DNA of 11,101 nt from an uncultured Cellvibrio sp. (GTDB lineage Bacteria > Pseudomonadota > Gammaproteobacteria > Pseudomonadales > Cellvibrionaceae). Every line of letters starts with the position of its first letter. Within the stretch, counting starts at the first letter, position 1. The position numbers were made by a program, and so were the translations under genes. The notes below the pieces were generated by a model, which saw only the letters and a list, made by a program, of their open reading frames with translations, searched no databases and was not told where the DNA came from. This document shows, piece by piece, positions 1 to 7,139 of this stretch. The DNA is taken from NCBI GenBank assembly GCA_946481735.1, contig CAMLOU010000136.1, positions 1 through 11,101 of the forward strand. The letters run 5' to 3'.

Positions 1-2
1 TT

Positions 3-89
3 TCACGCGCGGTGGTTGATGATGAATTGAAGAATAAAATTTTGGATGCTTGTTTTGAGCAAGTAAAGGATTTAGAGAATGAAGCTTAA
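3..89 (+). CDS. C-terminal end of an unidentified protein (partial)
   Basis: An open frame enters from the left edge and ends at TAA 87-89. The visible 28 residues begin SRAVVDDELKNK, end VKDLENEA, and look like a charged amphipathic helix. No domain can be recognised from so short a tail. The codons are AT-rich compared with the genes to the right. The gene is convergent with the GH28 gene, and the first variable-stem palindrome lies between their 3' ends. The call rests only on an open frame with plausible protein composition, so a chance open frame cannot be excluded. Confidence 0.45.
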   Translation, partial: SRAVVDDELKNKILDACFEQVKDLENEA

Positions 90-167
90 TTATTTGCAAA
101 AGCGCTTAACAGTTCAGAAGCTGCACTTTTTGAGAACACTTGAATTCTGCACAATGTGAGTTTGGCG

Positions 168-257
168 TTGGGCCCTTTGTTTCGAAACCCTCAAGTCATG
201 GATGACTTGAGGGAGCTACAAGGATGTATGCATGCGTTTTCGAAACAAAGGGCCCAA
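168..257. repeat. Variable-stem palindromic element, copy 1
   Basis: Outer arms 168-187 and 238-257 are perfect inverted repeats of 20 bp (left arm TTGGGCCCTTTGTTTCGAAA). They can be extended imperfectly to about 160-265. Inside, 188-197 and 204-213 form a 10-bp hairpin, CCCTCAAGTC/GACTTGAGGG, with loop ATGGAT. A 23-nt segment (214-236), beginning AGCTACA and ending CATGCG, is left unpaired between the inner hairpin and the outer stem. The core 184-241 matches copy 2 (1760-1817) at about 53 of 58 positions, while the outer arms are unrelated to those of copy 2. It lies 33 nt beyond the stop codon of the GH28 gene. No T-tract follows the stem on either strand, so it is not a classical intrinsic terminator. 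Function is unknown; a 3'-end or mRNA-stability role is inference from position. Confidence 0.85.
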
Positions 258-290
258 TGACAAACGGGCTACGAAGCACTCTGAACCATG

Positions 291-1667
291 CTACTTCCAA
301 TCCAACTGCCCATTCACCCGCTGACCGTTGATCTGCACATTATCGAAGACCAGATTGTCGACATTGTCGATCACGAATAACTCATCCGCTTTTTTAATAG
401 TAATATTTCTCAAGGTTACATCTTGCAGCGGAAATCCTTTGGGTGCATTTGCTTTAAATACCAACCCCGTCTCACCGACGGTAATATCTTCAAACACGAT
501 ATCGCGATAAATGGACGGGAAATTACCGCCCATGGCGCCGGCGGCGTAGGTCAGTTCAAACCAGAAAAGCTGCCCGGTTTTTTCGATATCCATATTACGC
601 ACCCGCACATGCTCGACCACACCGCCACGATCCAAGTTAGCTTTAAAACGTACCGCCGCCGAACCGTTGCGATAAATGTTATCGGAGAAAAATACATGGC
701 GAATGCCGCCGGACATTTCGCTGCCTAACGCAATACCATCCTCACCCGCCATGTCATTGTTGCGCACAACAATATTTTCACTGGGGCGCGCGACTTTGCG
801 CCCGTCGTAATCGCGGCCGGACTTCACCACTACGGCATCGTCGCCGGTTTTGAAGCGGTTGTTTTCGATTAATACATAGCGACTCGAATCCACATCAACC
901 CCGTCGTTATTGGGGAACATGCTGTCCACTTTTACGCCGCGCATAATCGCGTGGTCGGTGTACACCAGATGATTCACCCAAAACGGCGAGTTGGTAACGG
1001 TGTAATCCTGCAACAACACGCGCTGCGCGTCGATAAATTGAATCATGCTTGGCCGCAGAAAATGCCCCTTATGAAACTGCCGTTTCTCCAACGGCACACC
1101 ATCAATACCCATCCGCCGCAACGCGGTCATATCATCGCCCTGCCGCTTGTGCCACGCGTGAAAATCGCTGTTTTTATTGCCATCGATCACACCCGTTCCG
1201 GTAATCGCCACATCCGTTACTTTATGGGCATAAATCAGCGGCGAATAACCATACATCTCCGTCCCCTCCCACCGCGTAAACACCGCCGGCAGGTAATCCT
1301 CATGATCCGCACTGAACAACAAGGTCGCCCCTTCTGCCACATGTAAATTGACATGGCTCTTCAAATGAATCGGCCCCTTACTCAACCAGGTCCCTTTAGG
1401 AATCACCACCCGACCACCACCTTTCGCGCTCGCCTGATCAATCGCCTCAAGAATCGCCGGACGCGCATCCTTCCGCCCACCACTCGCCGCCCCGAAATCC
1501 GTAATCAGATAATCATCACCCCCAATCACCGGCGGCTCAATCGCCTGCACAATCGCCGCCGCCATATTCCAGTCTGCCTGCGTATCGACAGCGCTTGCTG
1601 TTTGCACAGCTGATACAGCGACAAAAAATAGGAAAATTTTTATTGAACCCAGGAAAGTTGATTTCAT
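291..1667 (-). CDS. GH28 family polygalacturonase / rhamnogalacturonase-like glycoside hydrolase, secreted
   Basis: This 458-residue exported protein hydrolyses galacturonic-acid linkages in pectin by family assignment. Residues 1-26 form a signal peptide (Lys-containing start, hydrophobic 11-20, cleavage near TASA|VDT). The rest is a right-handed parallel beta-helix protein with family motifs: NNDGVDVDSS at 253-262 (the NTD site), TGDDAVVVKSG at 274-284 (the Asp pair), GIALGSEMSGG at 311-321, and RFK at 340-342 (the RIK site). The catalytic-site histidine of the usual GHG motif is absent: the segment reads GEDG at 308-311. Loss of this His is known in rhamnogalacturonan-acting GH28 enzymes, so rhamnogalacturonan may be the substrate; this is inference. 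The start is supported by the signal peptide and an upstream purine stretch (GAGAG). It lies downstream of the GH105 gene on the same strand, with a palindromic element between. Confidence 0.9.
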   Translation of the reverse strand: MKSTFLGSIKIFLFFVAVSAVQTASAVDTQADWNMAAAIVQAIEPPVIGGDDYLITDFGAASGGRKDARPAILEAIDQASAKGGGRVVIPKGTWLSKGPIHLKSHVNLHVAEGATLLFSADHEDYLPAVFTRWEGTEMYGYSPLIYAHKVTDVAITGTGVIDGNKNSDFHAWHKRQGDDMTALRRMGIDGVPLEKRQFHKGHFLRPSMIQFIDAQRVLLQDYTVTNSPFWVNHLVYTDHAIMRGVKVDSMFPNNDGVDVDSSRYVLIENNRFKTGDDAVVVKSGRDYDGRKVARPSENIVVRNNDMAGEDGIALGSEMSGGIRHVFFSDNIYRNGSAAVRFKANLDRGGVVEHVRVRNMDIEKTGQLFWFELTYAAGAMGGNFPSIYRDIVFEDITVGETGLVFKANAPKGFPLQDVTLRNITIKKADELFVIDNVDNLVFDNVQINGQRVNGQLDWK

Positions 1668-1737
1668 TTTGGTTTCTCTCGTTTTTTTAATTTAACTCGA
1701 CGCAGTTTAAAAATTATTACTCGCAAAATGGCACGGA

Positions 1738-1839
1738 GGCGTGTACCGCGAGAGAGTCTGAAACCCTCAAGTCAGGGACGACTTGAGGGAGCTACACGGA
1801 CGTATACATGCGTTTTCAGACTCTCTCGCGGTACACGCC
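1738..1839. repeat. Variable-stem palindromic element, copy 2
   Basis: Outer arms 1738-1763 and 1814-1839 are perfect 26-bp inverted repeats (left arm starts GGCGTGTACCGCGAGAGAGT). Inside, 1764-1773 and 1780-1789 form the same 10-bp hairpin as copy 1, but with loop AGGGAC. The 23-nt segment 1790-1812 follows, differing from copy 1 at three positions. Only the core 1760-1817 is shared with copy 1; similarity stops abruptly at its edges, where the arms differ completely between copies yet pair perfectly within each copy. The element lies 22 nt beyond the GH105 stop codon and 70 nt before the GH28 start. It is in the same orientation relative to the upstream gene as copy 1. No T-tract follows it. 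Confidence 0.87.
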
Positions 1840-1861
1840 GTTCTCGTTAAATTTCATCAAA

Positions 1862-3067
1862 CTACCGCCCCAACTCCACCGCCGCCAATATAAACGGCCC
1901 CACCCCATGCGCATCATCCACCCGGATCGCCTCCCCCACATAATACGCAAACGTCCCCGGACGATAAGGATCACCACCCAAGCCCGCACTCCCGCAAATC
2001 TGCGTCAAATGCACCTGATTCTGCTTATCCACCACCACCAGATTTTTCAACAACCCATCAAAGGTTTTATCCGCAACTTTTTTAAACCGCGCCGGCAAAT
2101 AACCTTTACGCGCACCTTTGGCAAACGCATAAGCAAACATCGCCGACCCCGACGCCTCCAGATAATTGCCGTAACGATCCCCCTGATCCGTTACCTGATA
2201 CCACAATCCTGACTTATGCTGGACCTTCACCAAGGCCTCCGCCAGACGATTCAGGATCGCAATCAATTCTGCACGGTCTTTATGATCCTGCGGAAAATAA
2301 TCCAGCACATCCACCAACGCCATGGCATACCAACCCATAGCACGCGACCAGAAATGCGGGGACAAACCGGTTTTATCATCGGCCCACAATTGCAAGGTAC
2401 TTTCATCCCAGGCGTGATACAACAAACCGGATTGTGCATCGCGGGTTTTGCTTTCAATCAGGATAAATTGATGCGCGATATCATCAAACGCCTTATCTCC
2501 TTCGTTAAATTGCTGCGCATACTGTGCGTAATAAGGCGCGCCCATGTAAAGCCCATCAAGCCACATTTGCCAGGGATATATTAATTTATGCCACAAGCCA
2601 CCGCTGCGCGTGCGCGGTTGCCATTCCAGTTGCTGACGCAGGGTTTGCATGGCCGTCAGGTAACGCGGATCTTTATATTTTTCGTGCAGTAAAAATAATA
2701 ATTTGCCGCTGTTGATGGAATCGATATTGAAATCGGCAATGTTGTAGCCTTTGATCTTGCCCTGTTCATCAATCAGTTGATCAACGTAGGTTTTTGCGTA
2801 ATCAAGGTAGTGTTGCTCGCCGGTTTTTTCATAGACACGTTGAAAGCCCAGCAGCACCAAACCGTAGGTGTAGGCCCACTGCGGCTTGTCCATCAGTTTG
2901 TAGTCGCGCATGGCCCAGGCTTCCGGGCTACGTTGCATCACTGACAAGGCTGTGCGCTCCGCCCAGCTCTTGTTGACAGGGATCGGTTTATCATCAGCCA
3001 GGCTGTTGCCGGTTAGTACCAAAAGTATGCTGAAACAAAAAATAGAAAAGAATGACTTGCCACACAT
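1862..3067 (-). CDS. GH105 family unsaturated rhamnogalacturonyl hydrolase, exported
   Basis: This 401-residue (alpha/alpha)6-barrel enzyme of the YteR/YesR type removes the unsaturated galacturonyl residue that pectin or rhamnogalacturonan lyases leave at the non-reducing end. Family motifs seen are YPWQMWLDGLYMGAPYYAQY at 164-183, whose Asp171 matches the catalytic general acid/base, and HAWDES at 218-223. SPHFWSRAMGWYAMALVDVL at 236-255 and GNYLEASGSAMFAYA at 300-314 are also present. Residues 1-24 form a signal peptide (cleavage near NSLA|DDK), so the product is periplasmic or secreted. The open frame extends 46 codons further upstream, to 3205. The start at 3065-3067 is preferred because the signal peptide begins there and AGAGAG precedes it at suitable spacing. 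An intrinsic terminator lies just upstream, after the TonB receptor gene, and no clear promoter is seen in the 65-nt gap. Confidence 0.9.
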   Translation of the reverse strand: MCGKSFFSIFCFSILLVLTGNSLADDKPIPVNKSWAERTALSVMQRSPEAWAMRDYKLMDKPQWAYTYGLVLLGFQRVYEKTGEQHYLDYAKTYVDQLIDEQGKIKGYNIADFNIDSINSGKLLFLLHEKYKDPRYLTAMQTLRQQLEWQPRTRSGGLWHKLIYPWQMWLDGLYMGAPYYAQYAQQFNEGDKAFDDIAHQFILIESKTRDAQSGLLYHAWDESTLQLWADDKTGLSPHFWSRAMGWYAMALVDVLDYFPQDHKDRAELIAILNRLAEALVKVQHKSGLWYQVTDQGDRYGNYLEASGSAMFAYAFAKGARKGYLPARFKKVADKTFDGLLKNLVVVDKQNQVHLTQICGSAGLGGDPYRPGTFAYYVGEAIRVDDAHGVGPFILAAVELGR

Positions 3068-3131
3068 AGGAAAACTCTCTTGTGAGAAGCAAAAAGAAAG
3101 AAGGTTACCGCTATTGCATTCAGTCGCAGAT

Positions 3132-3167
3132 AAAAAAGGCGTCACCAGAAAACGGCTCTGGTGACGC
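3132..3167 (-). terminator. Intrinsic terminator after the TonB-dependent receptor gene
   Basis: Arms 3139-3149 and 3157-3167 form a perfect 11-bp GC-rich stem (GCGTCACCAGA/TCTGGTGACGC) with a 7-nt loop. On the minus strand the stem is followed by C and then six T (3137-3132). It starts 43 nt after the receptor stop codon and ends about 65 nt before the GH105 start. It should stop most receptor transcripts; the downstream hydrolases then depend on read-through or their own promoter. No T-tract is present on the + strand side. Confidence 0.88.
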
Positions 3168-3209
3168 AAGATGTGGGAAAAACAACTAGCGGTAGAACAG
3201 GTCAAGCGA

Positions 3210-6056
3210 TTAGAAAGTTGCCCTTACACCGAGATACACTTCGCGCCCGGTAGAGTTGTATTCGCGCACGAAATTGAAATCGCCAGTGGGGCCGCTGGTG
3301 TAATTGCGCTCTTCCTCTTCATTGAGGTTGATCACTTCCAGACGCACTGTGATGTTTTCCGTCACGTTGTAAAACGCGGATGCATCCAGGCGGGTCGGGC
3401 CGGTGTTGAACTCACGGGCATTACCGTTGGAACCGGAGGTCGCGGTGACATAATCATCGCGGTTATTCCAGGACAAACGCGCACCCCAGTCCGCCGTTTC
3501 ATAGTAGGCGGTAAAGTTGTAACTGTTTTCCGACAAGCCCGGCAGGCTGCTCGTGACCTCGCCAAAGAGCGCCTCGGATTCCACATGCGTGAAGTTGGCC
3601 GTTACACCAAAATTACTCCAGAAACCCGGCAGGAAAGTGAAGGGTTGTTGATAGGCCAGCTCGTAACCTTCCAGGTCAGCATCTTGCGCATTTTCCGGGC
3701 GGCTCACGTTCCAGACACCATCGGGTTGCGTCACGTTGGGATCGTAAAGCGGATCAGCGGGATCGTATTCCGGGCGCAGTGAAACCGCTGCGGCAATACC
3801 CGGATTAAGGGTGCCGTTAACCGTTTGGGGCGCAATAAAGCCCTCAATTTTTTTATGGAACACGGTGAAGGCCAGCAGCGATTCATCGGTAAAGTACCAC
3901 TCGATACCCGCATCAAAGGAGTCAGCGGTGATCGCTTGCAGATCCGGGTTGCCGGTAGAAATATTACCGTTCACCGGCGTAATCGCCGTGATGGAAGGAA
4001 CCAGATCACCCAGGCTCGGACGGGTAATATTTTTTGCCGCACTGAAGCGCAACACCAGATCGTCACGCAGTTCCCACGAGAGGTTTAATGACGGCAAGGT
4101 ATCGGTGTAATTACTTTCTGCCTGAACCGGTACCGGTGTGCCGGATATTGCGGTGTAGGCCGACGCGCTAGTGTCTGTTTCTACCACGCGCACACCGGCG
4201 TTCACATACAGCGGACGGTCGGCGAGCTGCAGATCAAAATCCAACTGGCCGTACACACCGAGGGTTTCTTCTTCCACATTCCAGGTCAGTGAGTTCGTCA
4301 GCGCTGGCTCAAACTCACCGGCGTTATGCACCTGAATCGCAACATCAAAATCCTGCACCATCCAGTTTTGCGGGAAACCGGCCGGTGGATTTAACGCAGA
4401 TGCAAAATCGCCACCGACTTGCGACTCAAAGGTCACCGCCATGCCGGGGAAATTGTCTACCGGTGTGTTGTTGGCTGGCGTGGTCAATCCCACTGGCGTG
4501 TAGTTCAGGGAATCCACTTCGCGGCTGTTAGAGATCACACCCACTTTGGTATCAAACAACTCGCCATCGATCTCCAAGTCCAGGCGATAGGTTTCGTTGG
4601 TGCGTTCCACCACGTCTTTACGAATGGTCAAGCCACCACCGGTGGTGTAGTTGGCGGTATCGAGCATGTCAAAACCGTAGGACATCTCGGCAATATTGGG
4701 GTTGGTGGAATCAAACGTGAAGGTACTGCCGCCCACCGGCCCATCAATATTGAAGCGGTATTGTTCTTCATCGTGTTCGGAGGTTGCGCGACCGGCCAAG
4801 GCTTTTAAACGCACGTTTTCCGTAAAGTCATAGCGACCGGTCAACACGGTTTGCAGGAATTCCGATTCAGAATATTGCGCGCGGCTTTCAGAACGAGGAC
4901 GCACACCAGAGAAAGTGCCCGCGACGATATAGCGACCGGTGGGGTCAAGGGTGATTTCTTCGGGCGTGATGCTAGGCCATGAGTTGCGGAATTGCGCCGC
5001 GTAATTGTAAGAAATCCGATCATTCTCCAGGCTCGAACTCACCACATCCAGACCCAACTCCAGTTCATCAGTCGGACGGAACTGGAATGCAGCGGTAATA
5101 CCGGTGCGATCTACGGTATTGCTGAAATAATCCATCCGCGGCAAACGGGGCATCCACATGTAACGCAGGCCGTCCGGATCATCGGGGTTGTAGTTGCTCG
5201 AGGTAGGATCTGTAGGGTCCTCAGCATCTGGGTCGGCAATATTGGCCAGGGGATTCGGTGTGCCATTCACCACCGTATCACTGACATCCGCCCAGGCGCG
5301 CCCTTCGGTGGCCGCCGCACTGTAACGCACCGTACCGTAACCTTCCTGCTGCACGGTGCGTTCGGATTTGGCGATAGAGAACTGTACACCCAAGCGATCA
5401 TCAAGAAAGGTATTGCTGATTAACGCGGTAAAACGCGGGTCCAACTCATCCGCCACGTTATCAACCGTTGCCTGCGCGCCGACGATGGCATGAAAGCCGG
5501 GGTTATCCAGGGGTTTGGCCGTATGCAATTCAATGGTGCCACCCAGCCCACCTTCTTCAACCGAGGCGATGGGGGTTTTATGGATATCAATTCGGTTAAA
5601 TAATTCCGAGGCGAAGATGTTGAAATCCACCGCGCGACCCCGGTTAACACCGCCGGATGAATCCAGGCCACCGCCGCTGGCGGGGACTTCCATACCATTG
5701 AGGGTCGTGCGGCTGAAATCCGGGCCCAGACCGCGCACGCTCACTTGCCGGCCCTCGCCGCCTTCGCGGGTGATGGTGACACTGGGTACACGCTGCAGGG
5801 ATTCCGCCAGGTTCAGGTCGGGCATCTTGCCGATATCTTCGGCCATGATGGTTTCTTTGGCATTGGGCGCGTTGCGTTTCTGCTCAAGGGCGCTGGCCAG
5901 GCTGCCCCGATAACTGCCACTGACCAGAACCTCTTCGATCATATCGGGAGATTCAGCCTGAGCCATCGCCAGACCGGGCATGACGCCCAGGCCCAACAAT
6001 AAACTGGTCGCTGAAATGCAAAGCGATAGGGGGTTTTTGTGCATTGGTCTGTTCAT
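3210..6056 (-). CDS. TonB-dependent receptor, carbohydrate-uptake type (TonB-Xanth-Caul subfamily)
   Basis: This 948-residue outer-membrane active transporter would import oligosaccharides using TonB/ExbBD energy. Residues 1-32 are a signal peptide (cleavage near AMA|QAES). A TonB-box-like MIEEVLVSG follows at 39-47. The plug domain carries RVPSVTITREGGEGRQVSVR (89-108), GLGPDFSRTTLNGMEV (109-124) and SVEEGGLGGTIELHTAKPLD (165-184), typical of the TonB-Xanth-Caul subfamily. The barrel runs to a C-terminal Phe (VYLGVRATF), the usual end of an outer-membrane beta-barrel. The frame opens 24 codons earlier, at 6128. The start at 6054-6056 is preferred because the signal peptide follows it and GAGAGAG lies about 10 nt upstream. 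Adjacent GH105 and GH28 genes imply pectin or rhamnogalacturonan fragments as ligand (inference). An Asp/Pro-rich stretch at 275-296 is probably an external loop. Confidence 0.93.
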   Translation of the reverse strand: MNRPMHKNPLSLCISATSLLLGLGVMPGLAMAQAESPDMIEEVLVSGSYRGSLASALEQKRNAPNAKETIMAEDIGKMPDLNLAESLQRVPSVTITREGGEGRQVSVRGLGPDFSRTTLNGMEVPASGGGLDSSGGVNRGRAVDFNIFASELFNRIDIHKTPIASVEEGGLGGTIELHTAKPLDNPGFHAIVGAQATVDNVADELDPRFTALISNTFLDDRLGVQFSIAKSERTVQQEGYGTVRYSAAATEGRAWADVSDTVVNGTPNPLANIADPDAEDPTDPTSSNYNPDDPDGLRYMWMPRLPRMDYFSNTVDRTGITAAFQFRPTDELELGLDVVSSSLENDRISYNYAAQFRNSWPSITPEEITLDPTGRYIVAGTFSGVRPRSESRAQYSESEFLQTVLTGRYDFTENVRLKALAGRATSEHDEEQYRFNIDGPVGGSTFTFDSTNPNIAEMSYGFDMLDTANYTTGGGLTIRKDVVERTNETYRLDLEIDGELFDTKVGVISNSREVDSLNYTPVGLTTPANNTPVDNFPGMAVTFESQVGGDFASALNPPAGFPQNWMVQDFDVAIQVHNAGEFEPALTNSLTWNVEEETLGVYGQLDFDLQLADRPLYVNAGVRVVETDTSASAYTAISGTPVPVQAESNYTDTLPSLNLSWELRDDLVLRFSAAKNITRPSLGDLVPSITAITPVNGNISTGNPDLQAITADSFDAGIEWYFTDESLLAFTVFHKKIEGFIAPQTVNGTLNPGIAAAVSLRPEYDPADPLYDPNVTQPDGVWNVSRPENAQDADLEGYELAYQQPFTFLPGFWSNFGVTANFTHVESEALFGEVTSSLPGLSENSYNFTAYYETADWGARLSWNNRDDYVTATSGSNGNAREFNTGPTRLDASAFYNVTENITVRLEVINLNEEEERNYTSGPTGDFNFVREYNSTGREVYLGVRATF

Positions 6057-6224
6057 AAGGTTGCTCTCTCTATCATTATTATTTGCTGTTCCACGGGCAC
6101 CAGTCCCGGGATGGTTGATGATAAACACAATTAATACACCCGCCTGATTTATGGTTGTGCGGCAGGTTGTTTTATGGGAGATGCCAAGGCAAAAACCTTC
6201 TTCCCGGTGTCTATCGTCGTCAGA

Positions 6225-6238
6225 TGATTACGCAATCA
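6225..6238. promoter_or_regulatory. Possible LacI-type operator upstream of the receptor gene
   Basis: TGATTACGCAATCA is a 14-bp inverted repeat with one mismatched pair (six of seven pairs match) and a central CG, the general form of LacI-family operators. It lies about 170 bp upstream of the receptor start codon. Carbohydrate receptor loci are often controlled by LacI-family repressors, but no regulator gene is in the window. A 14-bp near-palindrome can occur by chance. Confidence 0.25.
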
Positions 6239-6439
6239 GATTGTTTGTGCAAGAAAAAATAGCCGTTTATGAAGCAAAAATCCATAAAATCATCCAAACG
6301 GATAAAACAGCGCCAAAAGCCCCGAATACGTGAGAAAACGCGAAAAGAAGAGAGTTGGAAGCGAAGTGGAACCCTGTCGCCGAGAATTGCAGGGATCTGG
6401 TAGAGATAACATTAAGCAGGAAGCGAGGTGCTAGTGCAT

Positions 6440-6465
6440 GTTGGATTAGCGCAGCGTAATCCAAC
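6440..6465 (+). repeat. REP palindrome, diverged copy
   Basis: GTTGGATTA (6440-6448) pairs with TAATCCAAC (6457-6465). The top is GC-GCA-GC and an unpaired G precedes the right arm. Compared with the other REPs in the window (GTCGGATTA/TAATCCGAC), one C:G pair has become T:A on both sides, so the stem is preserved. The GTAG foot is degenerate here (the preceding bases are GCAT). It lies between the lipoprotein stop codon and the receptor upstream region. Confidence 0.8.
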
Positions 6466-6554
6466 ACCAAGTCCTCGAAAAATCTATGTGAAAAACCGAA
6501 GCTTTAACCCAGCCGACGCTCACCCGGGCATTCAGAGAAAGCCGCCTGTAGCCA

Positions 6555-7055
6555 TCAGAACCCCGAAGACACTGCCTCTTTCACCCGTAACAACGCCTCG
6601 GCAACCGCCGAGCCAGACGCGCTATAACGCAATCCCTGTTGTACAAACTGCTCGGCACGTTGGGGCATCGCCAACTGCACATAACTTTGCGCGATAATCA
6701 GATAAAGCTCAGGTGAACGACGGTCAATCCGCAAGCCGCGCTCGGCGGTGGCGATAGCGGTCTGGTAGTCGCGGGTGTTGTATTGCGCCCGCGCCTGGTT
6801 AGTGAGGCTGGTGACAGCGGGGTTGGTCGAAGGCAGGACAGGTTCAGGCACCTGCAAATCCGTTTCTTCACTGTCGATGGACGGCGCTGGCTCCCCGGCC
6901 GGGTAGGTTTGTGCGGGCTCGGGTTCGTCGGAGGTATCGCTGTCCGTGACCGGTGGTAAGTCGTAGGTGGTGCTGGCACAGCCGATCATCAGACTCAGCA
7001 GGCCTGTAATCAACACAAGTGAAAGAGACTTGTTTATGGAGAGCGGTTTGTTCAT
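6555..7055 (-). CDS. lpoP: TPR outer-membrane lipoprotein, probable PBP1b activator (LpoP-like)
   Basis: This is a 166-residue lipoprotein. Residues 1-26 are a lipoprotein signal ending LSLMIGC|ASTT, with Cys26 as the lipidated residue. Next comes an acidic, Pro/Ser/Thr-rich linker of about 50 residues, likely disordered. The C-terminal 80 residues hold about two TPR units (ARAQYNTRDYQTAIATAERG, then PELYLIIAQSYVQLAMPQRA and following). Signal, flexible linker and C-terminal TPR is the architecture of LpoP, the Pseudomonas activator of PBP1b. The gene directly follows the PBP1b gene on the same strand (138-nt gap), which supports the assignment. The start at 7053-7055 is chosen because AAGGAG lies 6 nt upstream; an in-frame extension of 11 codons has no such site. 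The activator role is inference from architecture and position; a generic TPR lipoprotein is the alternative. Confidence 0.8.
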   Translation of the reverse strand: MNKPLSINKSLSLVLITGLLSLMIGCASTTYDLPPVTDSDTSDEPEPAQTYPAGEPAPSIDSEETDLQVPEPVLPSTNPAVTSLTNQARAQYNTRDYQTAIATAERGLRIDRRSPELYLIIAQSYVQLAMPQRAEQFVQQGLRYSASGSAVAEALLRVKEAVSSGF

Positions 7056-7139
7056 GGAGGGCTCCTTGCAAATTCGGGCCGTTATCAATCAGGCAGTTCA
7101 TTTTCCCGGGGCCGGCGGTTGGCGCGGGCAGGGTGCGTT

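Larger units (their letters stand above)
6057..6554. other. Gene-poor intergenic region upstream of the receptor gene
   Basis: About 500 bp separate the receptor start from the stop of the TPR lipoprotein gene, which is on the same strand. It holds the receptor ribosome-binding stretch GAGAGAG, an A/T-rich leader, a possible palindromic operator (6225-6238) and a diverged REP (6440-6465). Short open frames here lack ribosome-binding sites or start inside the REP, and none looks like a real protein. No confident -35/-10 pair for the receptor gene was found by eye, although the promoter must lie here. No intrinsic terminator for the lipoprotein gene was found either. Confidence 0.6.

Noticed and set aside
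168..1839. The two large palindromes as integron attC sites or intrinsic terminators
   Set aside because: No attC consensus ends, integrase or cassette structure is present, and no T-tract follows either stem on either strand.
3068..3205. N-terminal extension of the GH105 protein
   Set aside because: It would bury the signal peptide 46 residues inside the protein and translate through the terminator hairpin.
3171..3782. 203-residue + strand open frame opposite the receptor gene
   Set aside because: It is the antisense shadow of the receptor barrel, whose coding is clear from family motifs and the C-terminal Phe.
6057..6128. 24-residue N-terminal extension of the TonB receptor
   Set aside because: The signal peptide and the GAGAGAG ribosome-binding stretch both favour the internal ATG at 6056.
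6231..6252. Receptor promoter with -35 TTGCAC on the minus strand (6252-6247)
   Set aside because: The only -10 at 16-bp spacing, TAATCA, matches the consensus too poorly to report.
6151..6333. 60-residue + strand open frame in the receptor upstream region
   Set aside because: No ribosome-binding site and no protein-like pattern; probably chance.
6267..6470. 67-residue minus-strand open frame
   Set aside because: It starts inside the diverged REP, has no ribosome-binding site and no recognisable protein character.
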